Assembly (NCBI GenBank): GCA_041397725.1
Contig: JAWKVZ010000001.1
Span: forward strand, 992,001 to 1,056,000
DNA from: JAGRKR01 sp041397725
GTDB taxonomy: Bacteria; Pseudomonadota; Alphaproteobacteria; Rhizobiales; Hyphomicrobiaceae
DNA length: 64,000 nt
Reading direction: 5' to 3'
How positions within the stretch are numbered: the stretch's first letter is position 1; every line of letters starts with the position of its first letter. The notes under the pieces are model-generated. The model was not told where the DNA came from and searched no databases. It saw nothing but the letters and a program-made list of their open reading frames with translations. The position numbers and the translations under genes were made by a program. This document shows positions 52,082 to 59,613 of the stretch, piece after piece.

Positions 52082-53749
52082 TCACGGCAGGACGCGCGCG
52101 AGCACGGCCTCGGGATCGCCACGGTCGAGCCCCTGGCCATAGGTCTGGCGGAATGCGCCCGACAAGCGCGTCGCAAGAAAGGCGTCGGCGACGGCCGCAG
52201 GAGCATGCGCACGCAGCAGCGCGCCCGCCGCCGCCAGCGCCAGGCCCTCGACGAGCGCCCGCGCACGGATGTCGATGAGGCGCGGCTCGTGCAGTATGGC
52301 GAGCACTCGCTCGAGATGGGCCTCGAGGATCGGCTCGCCCTCGCTCGTCGTCTGCAATTCGTTGACGATCAGCTCGGCGACCTCTGGCTCCCGCTGCAGG
52401 ACACGCAGCACATCCAGGCACATGACGTTGCCCGAGCCCTCCCAGATGGCATTGACCGGCGCCTCACGGTAGAGACGCGGCAAGATGCTCTCCTCGACGT
52501 AGCCGTTGCCGCCCAGGCACTCCATCGCCTCGTAGATGAGCGCCGGAGCGATCTTGCACACCCAGTATTTCGTGATCGGCGTCATCAGCCGGCGCCAGGC
52601 CTGCTGCGTGGGATCGCCGCCGCCGTCGAAGGCGCGCGCCAGCCGGAACGCCAGCGCGGTCGCGGCCTCGACGTCCAGCGCCAGATCGGCCAGGACCTGG
52701 AGCATCAGCGGCTGGTCGACCAGCCGCTTCTGGAAAACGGTGCGGTGGCGGGCGTGATGCACCGCCTCCGCCAGCGCCAGCCGCATCAGGCCGGCAGACG
52801 ATATGGCGCAGTCGAGGCGTGTCGCCGTCACCATCTCGATGATGGCATTGACGCCGCGGCCTTCCTCGCCGACCAGCCAGCCGTGCGCGTCGGCAAGCTC
52901 GACCTCGGATGAGGCGTTGGAGCGATTGCCGAGCTTGTCCTTCAGGCGCTGGAAGCGCAGGCCGTTGGCGCCGCCACCGGGCAGGAAGCGCGGCACGAGG
53001 AAGCACGAGAGCCCGCCGGGCGCCTGCGCCAGCATCAGGAAGGCGTCCGACATGGGTGCGGACATGAACCATTTGTGGCCGACGAGCAGATGCTCGCCGG
53101 AGGCCTTGCCGCCATCGACGGGTCGCGCCGTCGTGGCGTTGGCCCGGACGTCGGTGCCGCCCTGCTTCTCCGTCATGCCCATGCCGATGGTGAGGGAGCG
53201 CTTGAGCTCGGGCGGACGGAAGCTCGGATCGTAGTCGCGAGAGAGGATCAGCGGCAGCCAGCGCTCCGCAAGCTCGGGCGCGAGCATGAGCGTCGGCACG
53301 GCGGCATTGGTCATGGTGAGCGGACAGCAGTGGCCCGGCTCCATCTGCGCAGCGAGATAGAGCCGCGCCGCGCGCACCACATTCGCCCCCGCGATCGCCG
53401 TTCCCGACGGCTTGCGCAGGTGATCCCAGGCGCTGCAATGCACGCCAGCCGCCACGCTCATGGCCATGCACTCGTGATAGGCCGGGTGATACTCGACGAC
53501 GTCCAGGCGGTGTCCTTTGCGATCGAAGGTCGCAAGGCGCGGCGGGTAGGCATTCGCCAGCCGGCCGCGCGCGAACGCCTCGGCGCTGCCACAGGCGGCC
53601 CCGAAAGCGACCAGGGGATCGGCGGACTGGCTCGGCGCCTCGCGCTTCACTGCCTCCTGCAGGGGGCGATCGAGCACAAACAGGTTGACGTCCTCGAAGG
53701 CTGGGCTCTGATTGAGCACCTCGTGGGTCTCGAAGCGGTTGGCGACCAT
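52082..53749 (-). CDS. AidB-like acyl-CoA dehydrogenase-fold protein
   Basis: A 555-residue FAD protein close to E. coli AidB (541), which is induced by alkylation stress and shows weak isovaleryl-CoA dehydrogenase activity. The N-terminus FETHEVLNQSPAFEDVNLFVLDR matches AidB; FAD/CoA-domain landmarks are GMGMTEKQGGTDVRANATTA, VGHKWFMSAPMSDAFLMLAQ, RLKDKLGNRSNASSEVEL and ECLGGNGYVEESILPRLYREAPVNAIWEGSGNVMCLDVLR. The ATG at 53749 follows AGGAGG at eight bases and aligns with AidB; longer starts at 53782 and 53881 were rejected. It is convergent with the MarR gene and divergent from the metallohydrolase. Confidence 0.9.
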   Translation of the reverse strand: MVANRFETHEVLNQSPAFEDVNLFVLDRPLQEAVKREAPSQSADPLVAFGAACGSAEAFARGRLANAYPPRLATFDRKGHRLDVVEYHPAYHECMAMSVAAGVHCSAWDHLRKPSGTAIAGANVVRAARLYLAAQMEPGHCCPLTMTNAAVPTLMLAPELAERWLPLILSRDYDPSFRPPELKRSLTIGMGMTEKQGGTDVRANATTARPVDGGKASGEHLLVGHKWFMSAPMSDAFLMLAQAPGGLSCFLVPRFLPGGGANGLRFQRLKDKLGNRSNASSEVELADAHGWLVGEEGRGVNAIIEMVTATRLDCAISSAGLMRLALAEAVHHARHRTVFQKRLVDQPLMLQVLADLALDVEAATALAFRLARAFDGGGDPTQQAWRRLMTPITKYWVCKIAPALIYEAMECLGGNGYVEESILPRLYREAPVNAIWEGSGNVMCLDVLRVLQREPEVAELIVNELQTTSEGEPILEAHLERVLAILHEPRLIDIRARALVEGLALAAAGALLRAHAPAAVADAFLATRLSGAFRQTYGQGLDRGDPEAVLARVLP

Positions 53750-53852
53750 GCTCGGGTCCTCCTGCTCGATCTTTGCCGTCATGCTATCAATGGTGCACCT
53801 GCGACGCACCCTGTCCGCGACGCCCGCACCGCTCACGCCTTGAGGAGGCCCC

Positions 53853-54740
53853 ATGAAGTTGACACTGCTCGGCACCGGCACGCCTGCCCCGTCTTTGAAG
53901 CGGATGAGCTCGGGCTATCTCGTGGAGATCGGCGACGACGTCATCGTCATCGATCACGGACCGGGCGCCCACCACCGCCTGCTCGAGACGGGTCGCAAGG
54001 CCGTCGATGTCACGCATTGCTTCCTGACACACCTGCATTATGACCATTGCATGGACTATGGCCGCCTCGTGCTGACGCGGTGGGACCAGGGCGCCGGCAA
54101 GATTGCCGACCTGCCGGTCTACGGGCCACCGCCACTTGCGCGCATGACCTCCCTGCTGTTCGCACCCGACGGCGTCTACGGCCCTGATATCGCGGCGCGC
54201 ACCAAGCACCAGTGCAGCCTGGACATCTACCAGGCCCGCGGCGGCATCGGCGAGCGCGCACCGCCGCGGCCGCGCGTCAAGGAGGTCGAGCCCGGCGACG
54301 TCATAGAGGGCAAGGGCTGGAAAGTGACCGTCGGCGAAGGCTGGCACTTCGAGCCCTATCTGAAATGCCTCGCCTACCGCATCGATACGCCCGACGCCTC
54401 GCTCTGCTACACCGGCGACAGCGGCGGCGTCTGCCCGGGTATCGTCTCGCTGGCCGCGGGCGTCGACGTACTTATCCACATGAACCATTTCTATACGGGC
54501 ACCGAGCCGACCGCCGCCTACCGCAAGGCCTGCGGCAACCATCTCGATACCGCCAAGGTTGCAGCCGAAGCCGGGGTCGGCGCCGTGGTCCTGACGCACA
54601 TCACGCATCAGATCGACCATCCGGGCCTGCGCGAGCGTATTATCAAGGAGATGGCAGCCATCTTCTCCGGCGACATCATCTGGGGCGAGGATCTCATGGA
54701 GATCCCCGTCCGCAGGGAAAACATGGGCCGCATCGACTGA
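53853..54740 (+). CDS. Metallo-beta-lactamase-fold hydrolase (RNase Z-like)
   Basis: A 295-residue protein. KLTLLGTGTPAPSLKRMSSGYLVEIGDDVIVIDHGPGAH is an RNase Z/phosphodiesterase-like N-terminus, FLTHLHYDHCMDYGRL the HxHxDH metal motif, SLCYTGDSGG the Asp strand and LTHITHQIDHPGLRERI the final metal ligand region. Length fits arylsulfatase-like or RNase Z-like MBL proteins without the exosite arm. Cytoplasmic. It is divergent from the AidB-like gene with about 100 bases between, and followed by the pyrB promoter. Confidence 0.85.
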   Translation: MKLTLLGTGTPAPSLKRMSSGYLVEIGDDVIVIDHGPGAHHRLLETGRKAVDVTHCFLTHLHYDHCMDYGRLVLTRWDQGAGKIADLPVYGPPPLARMTSLLFAPDGVYGPDIAARTKHQCSLDIYQARGGIGERAPPRPRVKEVEPGDVIEGKGWKVTVGEGWHFEPYLKCLAYRIDTPDASLCYTGDSGGVCPGIVSLAAGVDVLIHMNHFYTGTEPTAAYRKACGNHLDTAKVAAEAGVGAVVLTHITHQIDHPGLRERIIKEMAAIFSGDIIWGEDLMEIPVRRENMGRID

Positions 54741-54802
54741 CGGCAGGGGCGCGCAAGGCGATGATGGTGCCACTTCGCCACAGCATCGGACGCTGAGCAC
54801 GC

Positions 54803-54831
54803 TTGCCGACCCCCCGGACTCGCAATATAGA
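54803..54831 (+). promoter_or_regulatory. pyrB: Promoter of pyrB with almost no leader
   Basis: TTGCCG (54803-54808), a 17-base spacer and TATAGA (54826-54831) are near consensus. Transcription from here would begin near 54838, four to five bases before the pyrB ATG at 54842. No Shine-Dalgarno sequence precedes that ATG, so a nearly leaderless mRNA is likely. Confidence 0.55.
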
Positions 54832-54841
54832 AGCGGCTTTA

Positions 54842-55795
54842 ATGAGCACGCGCGCCCTCCCCCTCGGTCAGAACTTCCCGCGCCACCTGTTGACCTGTGA
54901 AGGTCTGACGGCGGCACAGATCAATGATCTGCTCGATCTCGCCGACAAGGCTGCGGACGCCAACCGCCAGATCATCAAGAAGCGCGACGTGTTGCGCGGG
55001 CGAACCCTCATCAATCTGTTCTTCGAGGCCTCGACCCGCACGCAAAGCTCCTTCGAGCTGGCGGGCAAGCGGCTCGGCGCCGACGTCATGAACATGTCGG
55101 TGTCCTCGTCCTCGGTGCAGAAGGGCGAGACACTGATCGATACGGCCATGACCCTCAATGCCATGCGCCCCGACATCCTCGTCGTCCGTCATCATGCAGC
55201 GGGCGCCGTGGAATTGCTGGCGCAGAAGGTCGACTGCTCCGTGATCAACGCCGGCGACGGCTCGCACCAGCATCCGACACAGGCGCTGCTGGACGCGCTC
55301 ACGATCCGGCGCGCGAAGGGCCGCGTCGCTGGCCTCGTCATCGCCATCTGCGGCGACATCCTGCACTCGCGCGTGGCGCGCTCGAATATCAACGTACTGA
55401 ACACGCTCGGCGCCCGCGTGCGCATCGTGGCGCCGTCGACGCTGCTGCCGCCGTGCCCCGAGCGATTGGGGGTCGAGGTCTTCACGAACATGCGCGAAGG
55501 CCTCAAGGACTGCGACATCGTCATGATGCTGCGCCTGCAGCGCGAGCGTATGCAGGGCTCCTACCTGCCCTCGAGCCGCGAGTTCTTCCACTTCTTCGGC
55601 CTCGACTACGAGAAGCTGAGCCACGCCAAGCCGGACGCCCTGATCATGCATCCCGGCCCCATGAACCGTGGCGTCGAGATCGACAGCTCCGTTGCAGATC
55701 ATCCCCGCAGCGTCATTCGTGATCAGGTGGAGATGGGTGTCGCAGTCCGCATGGCCATGCTCGAGGCGCTGGCCAAGCATCTGCCAAACCACTGA
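54842..55795 (+). CDS. pyrB: Aspartate carbamoyltransferase catalytic subunit
   Basis: A 317-residue enzyme that joins carbamoyl phosphate to aspartate in pyrimidine synthesis. The carbamoyl-phosphate loop is FFEASTRTQSSFELAGKRLGA, followed by SSSVQKGETLIDT with the mobile-loop lysine, VVRHHAAGAVELL, NAGDGSHQHPTQALLDALTI and MHPGPMNRGVEID. Length suits the catalytic chain. The frame is open 39 bases further up from TTG, but that TTG is the -35 of the promoter. It is followed after 11 bases by the pyrC-like gene, with which it should form one transcript and probably one complex. Confidence 0.96.
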   Translation: MSTRALPLGQNFPRHLLTCEGLTAAQINDLLDLADKAADANRQIIKKRDVLRGRTLINLFFEASTRTQSSFELAGKRLGADVMNMSVSSSSVQKGETLIDTAMTLNAMRPDILVVRHHAAGAVELLAQKVDCSVINAGDGSHQHPTQALLDALTIRRAKGRVAGLVIAICGDILHSRVARSNINVLNTLGARVRIVAPSTLLPPCPERLGVEVFTNMREGLKDCDIVMMLRLQRERMQGSYLPSSREFFHFFGLDYEKLSHAKPDALIMHPGPMNRGVEIDSSVADHPRSVIRDQVEMGVAVRMAMLEALAKHLPNH

Positions 55796-55806
55796 GGGCC
55801 GCCATC

Positions 55807-57135
55807 ATGACCGCGAGCCGCAAGGGGGAGAAGGAGAAGGCCCGGGCGACGGCCTTCATCAACGCCCGTCTGGTCGATCCGGCCTCCGGCCGCGACGAAC
55901 CGGGTGGCCTTCTCGTCGAAGGCGACCGCATCGCCGATCTCGGAGCGCACCTGCGCCGCAATGCCCCTGACGGCGCGGAGGTCGTCGACTGCAACAATCA
56001 CATGCTCTGCCCCGGCCTGATCGACATGCAGGTCTTCACCGGCGAGCCCGGCCAGGAGCACCGGGAGACGCTGGCGTCGGCGAGCCGGGCCGCAGCCGCC
56101 GGCGGCGTCACCACGATCATCTGCATGCCCGAGACGGATCCGGTCATCGACGAGGTGGCGCTCGTCGATTTCATCCAGCGCCGGGCCCGCGTGACGGCGG
56201 TCGTCAACGTCCACACGATGGCGGCGATGACCAAGGGCCTCGAAGGCACGGAGATGACGGAGATCGGCCTCCTGCGCGAGGCCGGCGCGATCGCTTTCTC
56301 GAACGGCAAGTCGAGCGTCGTCAACACGCGCATCATGCGCAACGCCCTGCTCTACGCCAAGGACTTCGGCGCGCTCATCGTGCACCACACCGAGGACCCG
56401 TTCCTGGTCGAGGGCACGGTCATGACATCAGGCGAGATGGCGACCCGCCTCGGCCTGCCGGCGGCGACGAAGGCGGCGGAGACGATCGTGCTCGAGCGCG
56501 ACGTGCGACTGGTCGAGACCACCGGCGGCCGCTACCACGCCGCGACGATCTCGTGTGCGGAGTCCCTGGCCGTGGTGCGGCAGGCCAAGGCGCGCAAGAT
56601 CGGCGTCACCTGCGGCGTCTCCATCAATCACCTGACGCTCAACGAGCTCGATATCGGCTCCTACCGCACCTACTTCAACATCCGGCCGCCGCTGCGCTCG
56701 GAGGAGGACCGGGCCGCCATGGTGCGCGGCATCGTCTCCGGCGACATCGACGTCATCGTCTCGAGCCATGATCCCCAGGACGCCGACGTGAAGCGCCGCC
56801 CGTTCGCGGAGTCGGCAGACGGCGCGGTCGGGCTGGAAACGCTGCTGGCGGCCGCCTTGCGGCTCTATCACTCGGGCGAAGCCAACCTCTCGACGCTGCT
56901 CAAGGCGCTCACCTGCAATCCCGCAGCGCTGCTCGGGCTCGAGGCGGGCCGGCTGTCCAAGGGCGCCCCCGCCGACATCATTCTCGTGGACCTCGAGCAT
57001 CCCTGGGTCGTCAACGACGAGCGGCTCATCTCCAGGTCCAAGAATTCGCCCTTCGACGGCGCACGCCTGCAAGGCCGCGTGCTGCGGACGCTGGTTGCGG
57101 GCCACACGGTCTACAACTACGCTGACCAGCGCTAG
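55807..57135 (+). CDS. Dihydroorotase-like protein lacking the metal HxH motif (PyrC' type)
   Basis: A 442-residue member of the dihydroorotase/amidohydrolase family. The position of the HxH zinc motif reads GLIDMQVFTGEPG (Q75 and F77 in place of the two His), though later landmarks such as ICMPETDPV, IVHHTEDPFLVEG and DVIVSSHDPQ remain. In Pseudomonas and relatives a DHOase-like protein without these ligands is inactive yet needed to assemble aspartate carbamoyltransferase, and its gene follows pyrB. The same arrangement here, 11 bases after pyrB, suggests the same role. A catalytic dihydroorotase must then be encoded elsewhere. Confidence 0.85.
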   Translation: MTASRKGEKEKARATAFINARLVDPASGRDEPGGLLVEGDRIADLGAHLRRNAPDGAEVVDCNNHMLCPGLIDMQVFTGEPGQEHRETLASASRAAAAGGVTTIICMPETDPVIDEVALVDFIQRRARVTAVVNVHTMAAMTKGLEGTEMTEIGLLREAGAIAFSNGKSSVVNTRIMRNALLYAKDFGALIVHHTEDPFLVEGTVMTSGEMATRLGLPAATKAAETIVLERDVRLVETTGGRYHAATISCAESLAVVRQAKARKIGVTCGVSINHLTLNELDIGSYRTYFNIRPPLRSEEDRAAMVRGIVSGDIDVIVSSHDPQDADVKRRPFAESADGAVGLETLLAAALRLYHSGEANLSTLLKALTCNPAALLGLEAGRLSKGAPADIILVDLEHPWVVNDERLISRSKNSPFDGARLQGRVLRTLVAGHTVYNYADQR

Positions 57136-57239
57136 GGTGTCGGTCACGCACGCGACGGACGCACACGGCGCCGCCGACGCGGCCGACCGCACCTTCGCCG
57201 CTTCGCATTGACGCTCCCTCAAGCGCACGGATCGCCTGC

Positions 57240-57851
57240 ATGGCCAGTTTCCCGATCTCCGTCCCTCTGCTGGCCGCCTTCGCACTCGGCTATCTGCTGG
57301 GATCGATCCCGTTCGGGCTGCTGCTGACCAGGGCAGCCGGCCTCGGCGACGTGCGCAAGATCGGCTCGGGCAACATCGGCGCCACGAACGTGCTGCGCAC
57401 CGGCAACAAGGGGCTCGCCGCGATCACGCTCCTGCTCGATGCCTTGAAGGGCACGGCGGCGGTGCTGCTCGCCGGTGTCTTGGGCGGTGTCGAGGTGCAG
57501 CTTGCCGCCGGGCTCGGCGCCTTCATCGGCCACATCGCCCCGGTCTGGCTCGGGTTCAGTGGCGGCAAGGGTGTGGCCACCTACATCGGCGTCCTGCTCG
57601 GTCTCCACTGGCCGGCGGCGCTCCTGTTCTGCGGGCTGTGGATCGCGGCCGCCGTGCTGTTCCGCTATTCCTCGCTCTCCGCGCTGCTCGCGAGCCTCGC
57701 CGTTCCCGTTTATTACCTAGTGGGCAAGCTCCCCGGCATCGGCATCATTGTCGGCATAACCCTGCTTCTCATCCTGAAGCATCATGCCAACATCCGCCGG
57801 TTGCTCGCCGGAGAGGAGCCCAGGATCGGTGCCCGCTCGAAAAGCGAATGA
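57240..57851 (+). CDS. plsY: Glycerol-3-phosphate acyltransferase PlsY
   Basis: A 203-residue inner-membrane enzyme that transfers an acyl chain from acyl phosphate to glycerol 3-phosphate, the first step in phospholipid synthesis. About five helices are seen; motif 1 is GYLLGSIPFGLLLTRAAG, motif 2 is KIGSGNIGATNVLRTGNKG and motif 3 is HIAPVWLGFSGGKGVATYIGVLLG, all family hallmarks. The start follows pyrC-like by about 100 bases. The 3' end overlaps dprA by 23 bases, so the two genes are probably coupled. Confidence 0.95.
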   Translation: MASFPISVPLLAAFALGYLLGSIPFGLLLTRAAGLGDVRKIGSGNIGATNVLRTGNKGLAAITLLLDALKGTAAVLLAGVLGGVEVQLAAGLGAFIGHIAPVWLGFSGGKGVATYIGVLLGLHWPAALLFCGLWIAAAVLFRYSSLSALLASLAVPVYYLVGKLPGIGIIVGITLLLILKHHANIRRLLAGEEPRIGARSKSE

Positions 57852-59013
57852 GAGGACCGGCGCGCGCACACCCGTTCCGCCGCCGTCGCACAGGCTGAGC
57901 GAGGCCCAGCGTCACGCCTGGCTTCGGCTCATCCGCGCCGAGAACGTCGGCCCGGTCACGTTCCGCGAATTGATCAATCACTTCGGCGGCGCCGAAGAGG
58001 CGCTGGACGCACTGCCCGAGCTGTCTCGGCGGGGCGGGCGCGGCAAGCCCATCCGTGTGCCGAGCCGACGCGACATCGAGGCCGAGCTGGCGCGCGCAGA
58101 CGCTGCCGGCGCGCATCTGGTGGCCATCGGCGAGCCCGGCTATCCGCGCGCGCTGGCGAGCGTCGACGCGCCGCCGCCGCTGCTCTACGTCAAGGGGCGC
58201 AGCGATCTGCTCGCCCGCCCGATGGTCGCCATCGTCGGAGCGCGCAGCGGCTCGGCCGCCGGGCAGAAGATGGCGCGACTGCTGGCGACGGACCTCGGCC
58301 GCGGCGGCTTCGTGGTCGCCTCGGGGCTGGCGCGCGGCATCGACGGTGCGGTTCATCGCGCCGCCCTCGAGCGCGGCACGGCGGCCGTCGTCGCGGGCGG
58401 CATCGACGTGGTCTATCCGCCCGAGCACGCCGAGCTTCAGCAGGCGATCGGGCGCGACGGCTGCCTCGTGTCGGAGCGTCCGCCAGGGCTCGAGCCGAGG
58501 GGCCAGGACTTCCCACGCCGCAACCGCATCATCGCCGGCATGTCGCTCGGCGTCATCGTGGTCGAGGCGGCCCAGCGCTCGGGCTCGCTCATCACCGCGC
58601 GCATGGCCGCCGAGATCGGGCGCGAGGTGCTGGCGGTGCCTGGCCACCCGCTCGATCCGCGCGCCGAGGGAACGAACCGGCTGCTGAAGCAGGGCGCGAC
58701 GCTGGTCGCCTGCGCCGACGACGTCATCGATTGCCTGCGTCCGCAACTGGAGATGCCCCTGGCCTCCCCATCGTCCGCGTTGCTGGCGGAGCGCGACGCC
58801 GAGCCGGGTCCGGAGCCGACCGAGATCGGCACCGAGCGTGAGCGCGTGCTCGCGGCCCTCGGCCCGACGCCGGTGGATATCAACGAGATCGCGCGGGCAT
58901 CCGGAGTCGGCATTCGCAACGTGCAGATCGTTCTGCTCGAGCTTGACCTTGCCGGCCGGCTGGAGCGCCACACCGGCCACACCGTGTCGCTCGTCACCGC
59001 CGGCGGCGATTGA
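57829..59013 (+). CDS. dprA: DNA-processing protein DprA
   Basis: A 394-residue protein. The N-terminal SAM-like part (HAWLRLIRAENVGPVTFRELINHFGGAEEAL) precedes the Rossmann-fold DprA domain: AIVGARSGSAAGQKMARLLATDLG, FVVASGLARGIDGAVHRAAL, TAAVVAGGIDVVYPPEH, PRRNRIIAGMSLGVIVVEAAQRSGSLITARMAAEIGREVLAVPG. A C-terminal winged-helix-like tail begins near residue 330. DprA loads RecA onto incoming ssDNA during natural transformation. GTG at 57829, inside the end of plsY, has GGAG upstream; the ATG at 57784 is less likely. Confidence 0.93.
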   Translation: MPARKANERTGARTPVPPPSHRLSEAQRHAWLRLIRAENVGPVTFRELINHFGGAEEALDALPELSRRGGRGKPIRVPSRRDIEAELARADAAGAHLVAIGEPGYPRALASVDAPPPLLYVKGRSDLLARPMVAIVGARSGSAAGQKMARLLATDLGRGGFVVASGLARGIDGAVHRAALERGTAAVVAGGIDVVYPPEHAELQQAIGRDGCLVSERPPGLEPRGQDFPRRNRIIAGMSLGVIVVEAAQRSGSLITARMAAEIGREVLAVPGHPLDPRAEGTNRLLKQGATLVACADDVIDCLRPQLEMPLASPSSALLAERDAEPGPEPTEIGTERERVLAALGPTPVDINEIARASGVGIRNVQIVLLELDLAGRLERHTGHTVSLVTAGGD

Positions 59014-59035
59014 ACCGACGGGTCCGGGCGGGCGC

Positions 59036-59374
59036 CTATGCTGCCCCGATAGAAAGACGGCGGGCCTCCCGATGCGCCACCTCGAGAAGCACCCCGAGCT
59101 CCCTGGCCTCGGCGCGATGTGCGAGCCGGCTGAGCTGCGCCAGCATGACCTCGACCTGCTGCGTCGATGCCAGGTCGCTGCCGCTGCTGGCCGCCTCGCG
59201 TTGCGCCAGCGAGAGCAGCGCGGATAAGCCACCACCGGGCTGGTTGTCCACCAGCGCCTTGAGCTCCTCGATCATGTCGGCGATATAGGCGAGACGCTCG
59301 CTTCGCGTCGCAGTCAGGGAACCGGCCTCCCGCTCGGGAGACTGCCGCTGCCGATCACCATTCTTCGTGCTCAT
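59036..59374 (-). CDS. Small conserved hypothetical protein
   Basis: A 112-residue helical protein with a polar, Arg/Gln-rich N-terminus and a helical core RSERLAYIADMIEELKALVDNQPGGGLSALLSLAQREA followed by VEVMLAQLSRLAHRAEARELGVLLEVAHREAR. No known domain. Such short proteins are annotated as hypothetical in Rhizobiales. It is preceded by one of the best promoters in the window (59410-59438) and an overlapping palindrome, so it is probably well expressed and regulated. It is convergent with dprA, 22 bases apart. Confidence 0.7.
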   Translation of the reverse strand: MSTKNGDRQRQSPEREAGSLTATRSERLAYIADMIEELKALVDNQPGGGLSALLSLAQREAASSGSDLASTQQVEVMLAQLSRLAHRAEARELGVLLEVAHREARRLSIGAA

Positions 59375-59409
59375 TGCTGGTTCTCTCGGTGCTCGATGCC
59401 ACTGAGAGG

Positions 59410-59444
59410 ATTATAGTCACACTCCCTTGAGGTTGCAACAACCT
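59410..59444 (-). promoter_or_regulatory. Strong promoter with overlapping palindrome
   Basis: On the minus strand TTGCAA (59438-59433), a 17-base spacer and TATAAT (59415-59410) are near consensus, giving a leader of about 30 nt to the gene starting at 59374. The palindrome AGGTTG-CAA-CAACCT (59430-59444) covers the -35, as an operator would. A perfect TTGACA at 59449-59454 faces topA, without a clear -10. Confidence 0.65.
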
Positions 59445-59613
59445 GAGATTGACAATCACGGATTGCATAAAGGCTCGGGACGTTCTCGCGGTGGATGGTT
59501 TGACTCCGCCCGCATGATCTCCCATCTTGCAGCGCACAGGTCCGCAGAGGGCTCCATTCACAAGTCAGGCTGAATAGCCCGCCCATCTGGCGGAGCGGGG
59601 AAGTGATCGCCGC

